Origin: Treponema sp.
GTDB taxonomy: Bacteria; Spirochaetota; Spirochaetia; Treponematales; Breznakiellaceae
DNA length: 5,100 nt
Assembly: GCA_031257695.1 (NCBI GenBank)
Contig: JAIROB010000194.1
Span: forward strand, 1-5,100
Reading direction: 5' to 3'
The notes under the pieces are model-generated. The model saw only the letters and a list, made by a program, of their open reading frames with translations, did no database searches and was not told where the DNA came from. This document shows positions 1-5,100 of the stretch, piece after piece. The translations under genes were made by a program, and so were the position numbers. Within the stretch, counting starts at the first letter, position 1. Every line of letters starts with the position of its first letter.

Positions 1-1355
1 GTTCCTCCGGCGACCCACTCCACGTACTGCGCCGCGGTCCGGGGGGAGCGGCCGTTAAACCACCGTTCCCAGCGGAGGGCATTGTCCCGAAAACTCCGCT
101 GTTCCTCCTCCCCGGTTCCCAGAACCCCCCGCCGCCGTCCTATAAAACAGGCGATACGCAGGTATTCCTCCTGGTTCGGGGCAGCGTAGACCACGGTAAT
201 CCCGAAGCGGTCCGCCAGGGAAAACTGTTCCTGCAGGGCGTCGAAGGCCCGGACCTCTCCGGCGGCTTCGGCAAGGCCGGGCCGGTCGGAGAGGCGCTCC
301 CGCACCAGATGGCGGCGGTTGCTGGTGGCGTAGATCACCACATTGCCTGGCAGGGATTCGACGCGCCCCTCCAGCAGGGCCTTGAGCCCGGTAAAGGAGT
401 CGTCCGCGCTTTCGAAGGACAGGTCGTCGATAAAGAGGACGAACCGCAGGGCCCGCGAAGCGAGAAGGTCCAGTATGAGGGGCAGTTCCGGCAGATCCCC
501 CTTGCGGACCTCAAGGAGCCTGAGCCCCCGCGAAGCGTACTCGTTGCAGACCGCCTTAACCGTGGCGGATTTTCCCGTTCCCCGGTCCCCGTAGAGGAGC
601 AGGTTGTTGGCGCCCTTCCCCTCCAGGAACCGCAGGGTGTTGGCCGTCACGACGGATCGCTGATCCTCATAGCCCGAAAGATCCCCCAGGCGTATGGGGT
701 CCGGGTTGAGCGCCGGCCTGAGCGGGGAGTCTTCCGCGCCGGGGGACCAGGAGAAGGAATTGTACAGCCCCAGCGCTCCCGCTCCATGGGCGCGGATATA
801 CGCGCCCAGCTTTGACAGGGCCGCCCCCCAGCCGGCGTTCCCGGAGAACAGCCCCTCCAGGGCGCCGTCTTCCGGGAACGCGCCGTCCGCCAGGGCCCGC
901 GCCTCTTTCTCAAGCGCCGCGGCGCCCTCCCCCAAACCGGCTCCGGCGATCAGGCCCGCCGCGTAAGCGCCCAGGGAGCGTAGGTCAAGGCCGGCGATGC
1001 GGCCCAGCCGAGAAAGGTCGTTTTCCGCCAGGGTCAGGAACGCCGGGGGGAGCCGGTCCGGGTCCGCCGCCTCCAGCTGCCGGGTAAAGTCATTGTCGGC
1101 GGTGGCGGCCAAAAAAGCGATTCGGGAGTAGAAGGAATCAAACCGATCCCGGGGGGGAAAATCCACCCTCCGGGGCAGCGCCAGGGCCTCCGTAAACCGA
1201 GCCCAGCCCCGGACCACGTCCAGGGGCAATGCCTTGGAAGACAGGGCCCCCAGGAGGTTTTCCAGGGACCGGAACAGGGGGTGTTCTCTAAGGGAGGAAA
1301 AAACCGAAAGCCCGGCGATGTCCGCTCTGATTTTCAGGATAAGGTCGGGGCCCAT
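1..1355 (-). CDS. DUF815-family AAA-type ATPase (COG2607), 3' end cut by window edge
   Basis: The frame is open for 451 codons from ATG at 1355 to the window edge. The first ~220 residues are an Ala/Leu-rich, probably helical region with no motif I recognise. An ATPase core follows: a Walker A loop GDRGTGKS (about residues 256-263), a Walker B strand FVLFIDDLSFE (305-315), and a sensor-1-like segment YATSNRRHL (342-350). Next come a SLADRFG segment (379-385) and a terminal NGRSPRTAAQYVEWV segment. This order (IDDLSFE, KALLEG, YATSNRRHL, DRFG) is characteristic of DUF815/PF05673, whose function is unknown. The last segment resembles the family C-terminus, so only a few residues should be missing. 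The start lies 17 bases past the jag stop and has only a weak GAGAG ribosome site 14 bases upstream. The jag TAG is in the same frame, so the start cannot move further upstream. The spacing implies cotranscription with jag and yidC. The protein is probably cytoplasmic (no signal peptide or membrane segment seen). ATP binding is well supported; substrate and role are unknown. Confidence 0.88.
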   Translation of the reverse strand, partial: MGPDLILKIRADIAGLSVFSSLREHPLFRSLENLLGALSSKALPLDVVRGWARFTEALALPRRVDFPPRDRFDSFYSRIAFLAATADNDFTRQLEAADPDRLPPAFLTLAENDLSRLGRIAGLDLRSLGAYAAGLIAGAGLGEGAAALEKEARALADGAFPEDGALEGLFSGNAGWGAALSKLGAYIRAHGAGALGLYNSFSWSPGAEDSPLRPALNPDPIRLGDLSGYEDQRSVVTANTLRFLEGKGANNLLLYGDRGTGKSATVKAVCNEYASRGLRLLEVRKGDLPELPLILDLLASRALRFVLFIDDLSFESADDSFTGLKALLEGRVESLPGNVVIYATSNRRHLVRERLSDRPGLAEAAGEVRAFDALQEQFSLADRFGITVVYAAPNQEEYLRIACFIGRRRGVLGTGEEEQRSFRDNALRWERWFNGRSPRTAAQYVEWVAGG

Positions 1356-1373
1356 GGGAATTGCCCAGTCTCT

Positions 1374-2086
1374 CTAGCGTATGCCACCCCGATAGTAGAC
1401 CCGGACCTGTTTATAGAGCCCCTCGCCTTCGCTCTTGGTCTCCACATCGGCAATGTCGTTCAGGGTGGTATGGATAAGCCGGCGGTCGAAGGGGTTCATG
1501 GGCTCCAGCAACATCGAGCCCCGGTTGTCCCGGACCCGGTCGGCCACGGTATAGGCCAGGCGCACCAGGGATTCCTCCCGTTTGATCCGGTAGTTTTCGC
1601 TGTCCAGAATGACCCGCACATCCTCCCGGCCCTGCCGTCCGGCAAAGATGTTCGCTAAAAGCTGGATAGCGTCCAGGTTCTTCCCCTTTTTCCCGATAAG
1701 GATGGCGGAATACCCGGAATCGATCTTGAGGCCGATTTTCCGATCCTCCCGGAACAGCACCGACACCTTCCGCCGTAGCCCATGCGTTCAATGAGCCCCT
1801 CCACAAAATCAACCAGCTTCCGTTCAAATTCATTTTGGGATTCCGGGTCCTCAAAAACCCTGGGCGAAGCAAACTGACCGGCTCCGGTTTGAGCGTCCCC
1901 GGCGCCGGAAGGGCCTGGCGCAGGCTTATTGGTATGAACCTGAATCCGCACAAACCCTTTTTTAAACAAACCGGAGCGCTGGGTTTCGAGGATCTCAACA
2001 TCGAAACCGTCCTTCGCCAGTCCCAACTCTTCCGCCGCCCGATCTATTGCTTCTTTCTCGGTGCGGCCCTCAAATTCATATACCAT
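1374..2086 (-). pseudogene. jag: KhpB/Jag RNA-binding protein (Jag_N-KH-R3H), split by a one-base frameshift
   Basis: Jag/KhpB is a cytoplasmic RNA-binding protein that in other bacteria pairs with KhpA and is usually encoded next to yidC. The ATG at 2086 opens a frame with a Jag_N domain (residues 1-52, including RTEKEAIDRAAEELGL and GLFKKGFVRIQV). A Pro/Gly/Ala-rich linker (about 53-80) follows, then the start of the KH domain (FERKLVDFVEGLIERMGYGG, 87-106). After GGA at 1771-1769 this frame leaves the family and stops at 1655. The -1 frame carries the remainder: KVSVLFRED, the KH GKKG loop (restored residues 132-135), and R3H with RRLIH (Arg202, His206), to TAG at 1374. Restored length is 237 residues, normal for the family. 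One extra A at 1768-1769 would repair it. No second lesion is seen, so this is either a recent mutation or a sequencing error; no slippery heptamer suggests programmed shifting. A GTG at 1766 could in principle start the C-terminal part. A ribosome site AAGAGG lies 8 bases before the ATG, inside the end of yidC. Confidence 0.87.
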
Positions 2087-2091
2087 AAACC

Positions 2092-3906
2092 TTACCTCTT
2101 TTTTCGTTTCTTGGGCGGCGCAATCACCGTCGCCGGGGCAGGATCCTCCGCCAACACCCCCTTTTTCTTGGCCAGGTACTTGTTGATGGTAAGCTGTTGG
2201 ATCAGCGTTAATACATTGGACAAGATCCAGTACACCAACAGGCCCGAAGGCATATCGTAGAGGATAAAGAAAAACATGACGGGCATGGCGTAGAGCATCA
2301 TCTTCATCTGGGCATTGCCCTGCTGATCCGGAGTTTGGGTAACCTTTCCGTAAAGAAGCTGCGAAGCCACGTAGATAAACGGCAGGGCCCTGAGGTTGCT
2401 CCAGCCCAGGATGGGCAAACGGAAGGGCGCAAAGTTCCAGATCGATTCAGGCAGGGATAGATCCGGTATCCAGCCGGGGATAAACTGGGCCCCCCGGAGA
2501 TCAAAATGGGTGTTGAAAAGATTGTACATGGCAAAGAATATCGGCATCTGGATGATCATGGGCAGGCATCCCGAAAGGGGGTTGTACCCTTCCTTCTTGT
2601 AGAGCGCCGTTATTTCGGCATTCATCTTCTGGGGGTTGTCCTTGTACTTTTCCTGGAGTTCCTTAATCTTGGGCGAAAGCGACTGCATCCGCAGGGTGGC
2701 GTCGGTTCCCTTTTTCGTCAGGGGGAACATGATCACCTTAACCAGGATGGTAAGGAGGATAATCGCCACCCCGTAATTGGGAACTACCCCGTGGAAGATC
2801 ATCAGGAACCACTTTAACAGGGACTCCAGGGGCGCCAAAAAGCCGCTGGTATTGGCAACCTTGATAAGCTGCAGATCCCGGAGCTTAAAGCTGTTGGCTG
2901 CAGTGTCGTACACCCCCAGGGCATTCTGGCTCTTGGGGCCCATGTAAAAACGGTATGTATCGGCGACCTGGGAACCCGCGGCAGCCTGCCGGACCAGGTA
3001 CATTCGGGAGCTGTCGGGTATTCCCGGTTCAGGGCGGGTGGAAAAGACCAGTTCCGTTTGATCCGCCAGGATTTGATCCGCCTTGGGTATGGCGATAAGG
3101 GTAAAGTACTTGCCCGCTATGGCGCCCCAGGCATAGCCCCGGTTAATGATCAGGGGGCCGCTCTTGGTTATCTTGGCCTGGTCGCCTTCGTTCTTGAACT
3201 TGTCATTGGCAAAGCTGTAGAAACGCCGGTATTCGTAGCGCTGGTCAATTTTATCAAACCGCGGCCCGAATTGGGGCCCCGACCCCAGGGTGTAGGCCGC
3301 CCCCGAAAAATTGAGGGAAGACAGGCTGGCCCCTCCGTCCAGGGACACGGTCAGCTCGAACATATACTCCCCGGGCCGGAAGTCGTAACGCTTGGTCAGC
3401 CTGACCTGCCCGCCGGTGGAAACCGCAAAGTCCCGGGAAAATTCGACGATATGTTCCGAAACCCTGGTTACGTCAAAATAGGCGTTTATAGGCTGGGCGT
3501 TGATCCCCCCCAGAGCGACGGTAAAAGCATGGGTTTCCGTGTCACCCTGGAGGACCATCTCCACAAAATCTTCCCTGTCGCTATGTTCCCGCAGCTTGTA
3601 GGACACGATATCGCCCCCGGCGTTGGTCAGAACCACCGTGGCAAGGCCGGTGTCTATGCTTATCCGCCGCTCCTCGACGGGCCCGGCGTTAAGGGCGGTT
3701 TCGTCGGAGAGGGTTTCCCCCGCAATAACCGGCTCAAGAGGGGAGACCGGGGACGTTTCGGCAATAACCGGCGTTTCCCCGGTTTGTTCCGTCACGGTTT
3801 CGGCGGAATTCGGCCGCGCCGGGGGAAAAAATTTCCCCTGTATATAGTAAAAAGCCGATAACACCACAATTGAAAGCGCCACCGCCAGCAATGTTCGTTT
3901 TTCCAT
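2092..3906 (-). CDS. yidC: YidC/Oxa1-type membrane protein insertase
   Basis: YidC inserts and folds inner-membrane proteins, alone or with SecYEG. The 604-residue product has the layout of the long Gram-negative type. An N-terminal membrane anchor (about 5-22) is followed by a Pro/Thr/Glu-rich linker (28-78). A large periplasmic beta domain (about 80-345) comes next, then the conserved insertase core. In the core, TM2 is about 375-396, followed by the cytoplasmic helical hairpin (397-445, with LSPKIKELQEKYKDNPQKM). TM3 lies at 447-465 (GCLPMIIQMPIFFAMYNLF), TM4 at about 503-520, and TM5-TM6 at 536-574 with MPSGLLVYWILSNVLTLIQQ. The tail is very basic (PPKKRKKR), as expected for ribosome contact. 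At the place of the functional arginine of E. coli YidC (R366, before MYPLTK) this protein has Lys390. The start is supported by GGAG six bases upstream. yidD lies 45 bases upstream and jag begins 5 bases downstream, so operon membership is clear. Confidence 0.98.
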   Translation of the reverse strand: MEKRTLLAVALSIVVLSAFYYIQGKFFPPARPNSAETVTEQTGETPVIAETSPVSPLEPVIAGETLSDETALNAGPVEERRISIDTGLATVVLTNAGGDIVSYKLREHSDREDFVEMVLQGDTETHAFTVALGGINAQPINAYFDVTRVSEHIVEFSRDFAVSTGGQVRLTKRYDFRPGEYMFELTVSLDGGASLSSLNFSGAAYTLGSGPQFGPRFDKIDQRYEYRRFYSFANDKFKNEGDQAKITKSGPLIINRGYAWGAIAGKYFTLIAIPKADQILADQTELVFSTRPEPGIPDSSRMYLVRQAAAGSQVADTYRFYMGPKSQNALGVYDTAANSFKLRDLQLIKVANTSGFLAPLESLLKWFLMIFHGVVPNYGVAIILLTILVKVIMFPLTKKGTDATLRMQSLSPKIKELQEKYKDNPQKMNAEITALYKKEGYNPLSGCLPMIIQMPIFFAMYNLFNTHFDLRGAQFIPGWIPDLSLPESIWNFAPFRLPILGWSNLRALPFIYVASQLLYGKVTQTPDQQGNAQMKMMLYAMPVMFFFILYDMPSGLLVYWILSNVLTLIQQLTINKYLAKKKGVLAEDPAPATVIAPPKKRKKR

Positions 3907-3922
3907 GTATGCTCCAGGGGAA

Positions 3923-3939
3923 AAGCGGTTTACCCGCCT
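3923..3939 (-). promoter_or_regulatory. Weak hairpin in the yidD-yidC gap
   Basis: On the minus strand AGGCGG, loop GTAAA, CCGCTT can form a 6-bp stem that includes one G-U pair, followed by two more T and then CCCC. It lies between the yidD stop and the yidC ribosome site. The stem is short and the T run is broken by C, so it is at most a weak attenuator or an mRNA processing/stability element. It may also be chance in GC-rich DNA. Confidence 0.25.
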
Positions 3940-3951
3940 GTCCCAGATAGT

Positions 3952-4170
3952 TTAAGGTACCGGATCGTAACCCCCGGCATGAAAGGGATGGCAGCGCAAG
4001 ACCCGCCGTATCCCCAGAAAAATACCCCGGAGCGCTCCGTATTTCCGCACCGCCTCGTAGGTATAGGCGGAACAGGTAGGCACGTACCGGCAGTGGGGCG
4101 GAAAATGGGGGGACACCCCCTGCTGATACAACCGGATCAGCAACATCGCCGCCTTTTGCGGAACCGTCAT
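3952..4170 (-). CDS. yidD: YidD membrane protein insertion efficiency factor
   Basis: YidD is a small, membrane-associated helper of YidC that improves insertion of some membrane proteins. From ATG at 4170 the product has 72 residues. An amphipathic N-terminal part ([19 protein letters not shown]) is followed by the family signature [19 protein letters not shown] and the end motif [14 protein letters not shown]; all are hallmark elements and the length is normal. I chose the 4170 start because its ATG overlaps the rnpA stop as ATGA, the usual arrangement for translational coupling. An in-frame ATG at 4188 would add six residues (MGGNRT) and overlap rnpA by 22 bases; neither start has a good ribosome site. 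Its position between rnpA and yidC matches the conserved bacterial order. Confidence 0.94.
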   Translation of the reverse strand: MTVPQKAAMLLIRLYQQGVSPHFPPHCRYVPTCSAYTYEAVRKYGALRGIFLGIRRVLRCHPFHAGGYDPVP

Positions 4171-4529
4171 CGTCCGGTTTCCGCCCATAAACCGGACCGG
4201 GAAAACAGCGTTTCGAGCTGATCCATCCGATCCGCCAGAAAATCCCTGCCCGGATAGACCAGCAAAACCAGGTCGTAACCGCTTTTTAGCCGGTTTTTCA
4301 GGAGCCGGTATGCTTCCCGTGCAAGCCGCCGGGCCCGGTTCCGTTCCACGGCATTTCCAAATTTCCGCGCAAAAGTAAAGGCTATCCGGTTGCGGGCAAG
4401 CCCGTTTTCCAGCCGGAACAGCTTGGCTCCCGGGCAGCCGGCCGCGTCCCGGCGGTTAAAAACGGCCCGTATCTCTTCCCTCCGCTTTAACCGTTCATCC
4501 CGTCTAAACCGAAAAGCCCGTTCCGCCAT
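4167..4529 (-). CDS. rnpA: Ribonuclease P protein component
   Basis: RnpA is the basic protein subunit that joins the catalytic RNA (rnpB, not in this window) to remove 5' leaders from pre-tRNAs. The 120-residue product opens with basic [19 protein letters not shown], typical of the family start. It has a central beta segment ([15 protein letters not shown], 47-61) and the diagnostic RNR helix, [13 protein letters not shown] (63-75), which lines the RNA-binding cleft. The C-terminal [13 protein letters not shown] strand and closing helix also fit. Arg and Lys are abundant throughout, as expected. The ATG at 4529 directly follows the rpmH stop (TAG|ATG) and no Shine-Dalgarno is visible before it, so translation probably depends on ribosomes finishing rpmH. 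The end overlaps yidD by four bases. The length is within the family norm and no damage is seen. Confidence 0.97.
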   Translation of the reverse strand: MAERAFRFRRDERLKRREEIRAVFNRRDAAGCPGAKLFRLENGLARNRIAFTFARKFGNAVERNRARRLAREAYRLLKNRLKSGYDLVLLVYPGRDFLADRMDQLETLFSRSGLWAETGR

Positions 4530-4685
4530 CTAATAGGGCTTTTTTTCGTCGGAAACACTCAGCTTAATCCGGCCCTTTGCCCGCCGGCGCTTCAACACAA
4601 GCCTCCCCCCCCGGGTTTTCATCCGGGCCCGGAACCCGAATTTACGGTTCCGCTTCACCTTACTGGGTTGATAAGTCCGTTTCAT
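4530..4685 (-). CDS. rpmH: 50S ribosomal protein L34
   Basis: This 51-residue protein is a small, highly basic component of the large ribosomal subunit. It begins [20 protein letters not shown], the canonical L34 opening, followed by [19 protein letters not shown], which covers the whole family signature. The tail [12 protein letters not shown] is a short extension compared with 44-47-residue L34s and resembles spirochaete versions as I remember them. ATG at 4685 has an excellent AGGAGA ribosome site seven bases upstream. It is the first gene of the leftward operon, behind a recognisable promoter. The coding strand contains a run of eight G (4605-4612) at Arg-Gly-Gly-Arg, unusual in such a constrained gene but in frame here. 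Confidence 0.98.
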   Translation of the reverse strand: MKRTYQPSKVKRNRKFGFRARMKTRGGRLVLKRRRAKGRIKLSVSDEKKPY

Positions 4686-4692
4686 GGGAATT

Positions 4693-4698
4693 TCTCCT
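4693..4698 (-). promoter_or_regulatory. Shine-Dalgarno of rpmH
   Basis: AGGAGA on the minus strand lies seven bases before the rpmH ATG. It is the strongest ribosome-binding site in the window and fixes the rpmH start. The next two genes, rnpA and yidD, lack comparable sites and appear to rely on ribosomes coming from rpmH. Confidence 0.88.
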
Positions 4699-4702
4699 AA
4701 TC

Positions 4703-4745
4703 TATACTAAAGGTTATGAAAGCAAAATAATAGGATTTTAGTATA
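4703..4745. repeat. 9-bp perfect inverted repeat spanning the rpmH promoter -10 element
   Basis: TATACTAAA at 4703-4711 is repeated inverted as TTTAGTATA at 4737-4745, with 25 bases between the arms. The right arm contains the -10 hexamer of the rpmH promoter. The predicted transcript would start inside the spacer and include only the left arm, so an RNA hairpin is not expected. A protein-binding operator is possible; AT-rich coincidence is the alternative. Confidence 0.45.
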
Positions 4746-4768
4746 AGCGCCAAGAGGATAAAGATCAA
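4740..4768 (-). promoter_or_regulatory. rpmH: Predicted sigma70-type promoter for the rpmH-rnpA-yidD-yidC-jag operon
   Basis: On the minus strand TTGATC (4768-4763, four of six consensus bases) is followed after exactly 17 bases by TATACT (4745-4740, five of six). Transcription would begin near 4733 and give a leader of about 48 bases before rpmH. The surroundings are much more AT-rich than the genes. No other good promoter is visible between the downstream genes, so this probably drives the whole block. Confidence 0.7.
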
Positions 4769-4818
4769 TAGGCGCATTGCAGCATGTCCGAATTCAAAAA
4801 CCCAAAACCGAAAAGGCC

Positions 4819-4861
4819 CGCGGATCCCCCTATGGACCCAAGTTGGGTTAGCGGGGACGCG
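4819..4861. repeat. Imperfect hairpin/cruciform in the divergent region
   Basis: The central palindrome is ACCCAA-G-TTGGGT (4836-4848). It is flanked by TCCCC (4825-4829) paired with GGGGA (4853-4857), and further out by CGCG (4819-4822) paired with CGCG (4858-4861). A two-base bulge (GA) and an unpaired internal loop separate the segments. No T tract follows on either strand, so it is not a normal terminator. It could be a REP-like element or a transposon-end structure linked to the neighbouring gene; this is inference. Confidence 0.45.
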
Positions 4862-4998
4862 CTATGACTTCGTTTGGGGGTCCTGTCGGCTGAAAAAATC
4901 AACCAACCCCGCCACAGAGCGGCTAAACTTGACCCATAAAAGATTGCTTGCCGGCGAAAGATTGTCCTCTGTCCTTGGTTCCGTGGTTTTTTGGGTGA

Positions 4999-5019
4999 CT
5001 TTTGTCGCTTCGACTAAAG
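4999..5019. repeat. Short hairpin upstream of the putative transposase
   Basis: CTTTTGTCG (4999-5007), loop CTT, CGACTAAAG (5011-5019): nine-base arms with one mismatch and a three-base loop. It ends 31 bases before the transposase ATG. Small imperfect hairpins are typical of DNA recognised by Y1 (HUH) transposases, but no family-specific foot sequence is identified here. Confidence 0.4.
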
Positions 5020-5029
5020 CAAAACAGCA

Positions 5030-5062
5030 TTTCGTCTCCGTATAGGGGGTATGAGACAGAAA
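5030..5062 (+). promoter_or_regulatory. Stem-loop placing the transposase ribosome site in its loop
   Basis: TTTC plus GTCTC (5030-5038) pair with GAGAC plus GAAA (5053-5062) with one bulged A at 5058. The 14-base loop contains AGGGGG and the first two bases of the ATG start codon. Such a structure in the mRNA could limit translation initiation. A loop-exposed G-rich site may still be accessible, so the direction of any effect is uncertain. Confidence 0.4.
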
Positions 5063-5100
5063 CGTGTATTAGCGCAGGGGGTGTGGTATGAGATACGCTC
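5051..5100 (+). CDS. Putative Y1/REP-associated-type transposase, N-terminus only
   Basis: Only 16 codons lie in the window: MRQKRVLAQGVWYEIR. The pattern M-R-x-x-R-V-L-x-x-G-V-W-Y-E-I-R resembles the start of transposase-annotated Y1 (IS200/REP-associated, HUH endonuclease) proteins that I recall from termite-gut Treponema. In these the N-terminal strand G-x-x-Y-x-I leads toward the catalytic fold. The catalytic His-x-His and Tyr would lie outside the window, so the call rests on similarity of a short start. The ATG follows AGGGGG very closely (one base), an unusually short spacing. The frame has a stop at 5015-5017 and no other usual start codon after it. Nearby hairpins agree with a mobile-element setting but do not prove it. 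Confidence 0.45.
   Translation, partial: MRQKRVLAQGVWYEIR

Larger units (their letters stand above)
4746..5050. other. Divergent intergenic region without a convincing gene
   Basis: This stretch separates the leftward rpmH operon from the rightward putative transposase. It holds the -35 part of the rpmH promoter and two imperfect hairpins (4819-4861, 4999-5019). It also has an 8-base direct repeat AAAGATTG (4939-4946 and 4957-4964) and a T-rich degenerate tract (about 4964-4992). A 27-codon frame from ATG 4784 has no ribosome site and no recognisable product. No tRNA, DnaA-box cluster, CRISPR or strong terminator was seen. Confidence 0.6.

Noticed and set aside
309..815. 168-codon open frame on the + strand opposite the DUF815 gene
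   Set aside because: The minus strand carries the continuous ATPase with Walker motifs; the + frame is low-complexity and resembles no family.
1766..1771. Programmed -1 ribosomal frameshifting as the explanation for split jag
   Set aside because: The site reads GGC-GGA-AGG with no X-XXY-YYZ slippery heptamer, and I know of no programmed shift in this family. A lost base is simpler.
1411..2001. 196-codon minus-strand frame overlapping jag
   Set aside because: It is a third frame across jag with Pro/Arg-rich meaningless sequence; the Jag domains lie in the other two minus frames.
3058..3861. Long open frame (267 codons) on the + strand opposite yidC
   Set aside because: It lies antisense to a clear yidC, has no recognisable domain, and is explained by the codon bias of the real gene on the other strand.
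4784..4867. 27-codon frame (MSEFKNPKPKRP...) followed by an ATGA-overlapping mini-frame
   Set aside because: No ribosome-binding site and no recognised product; it spans the 4819-4861 hairpin. Conservation in relatives would be needed to reconsider.
4939..4964. Direct repeat AAAGATTG as a target-site duplication
   Set aside because: The copies are only 18 bases apart with no element between them, and Y1 transposases normally do not duplicate target sites.
4734..5045. Start-less open frame of about 103 codons on the + strand through the intergenic region
   Set aside because: It lacks ATG or GTG starts, gives no recognisable protein, and crosses the rpmH promoter and hairpins; probably chance.
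4746..5050. Possible replication origin beside rpmH, as in bacteria with dnaA-rpmH order
   Set aside because: No TTATNCACA-type DnaA boxes were found and no dnaA or dnaN sequence is present in the window.

Overview
The window holds most of a conserved bacterial gene block transcribed leftward (minus strand), rpmH - rnpA - yidD - yidC - jag(khpB) - DUF815 ATPase. To its right lies a non-coding divergent region and then the first codons of a rightward gene that looks like a transposase. The organism is probably a spirochaete of the Treponema type. The grounds are the 51-residue L34 ending in SDEKKPY, the composition, this gene order, and a start resembling the Y1/REP-associated transposases I associate with termite-gut treponemes. 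This assignment comes from recognition, not from a search.

From right to left on the minus strand: a good sigma70-type promoter (4740-4768) and a strong Shine-Dalgarno precede rpmH (4530-4685, ribosomal protein L34; it was found by reading the sequence because it is short). The rpmH stop codon abuts the rnpA start (TAG|ATG). rnpA (4167-4529) encodes the RNase P protein and overlaps yidD (3952-4170) through ATGA. A 45-base gap with a weak hairpin leads to yidC (2092-3906), a full-length membrane insertase of 604 residues. Five bases later comes jag/khpB (1374-2086). Jag is split by a one-base frameshift near 1769: the Jag_N part and the start of the KH domain are in one frame, and the rest of KH plus R3H are in the -1 frame. 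Seventeen bases beyond its stop starts a DUF815 (COG2607) AAA-type ATPase (1-1355), which runs off the left edge a few residues before its expected C-terminus.

The genes fit together as one unit for making translation and membrane-insertion machinery: a ribosomal protein, the protein subunit of tRNA-processing RNase P, the YidD/YidC insertion pair and an RNA-binding KH-R3H protein. The DUF815 ATPase is the member with unknown function.

The region 4686-5050 has no convincing gene. It contains the rpmH promoter, a 9-bp inverted repeat covering the promoter -10 element, two imperfect hairpins, and a third hairpin that places the ribosome-binding site of the rightward gene in its loop. No clearly new system is visible. 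The items most worth checking are the jag frameshift, the DUF815 linkage, and the hairpin-rich region beside the putative transposase.
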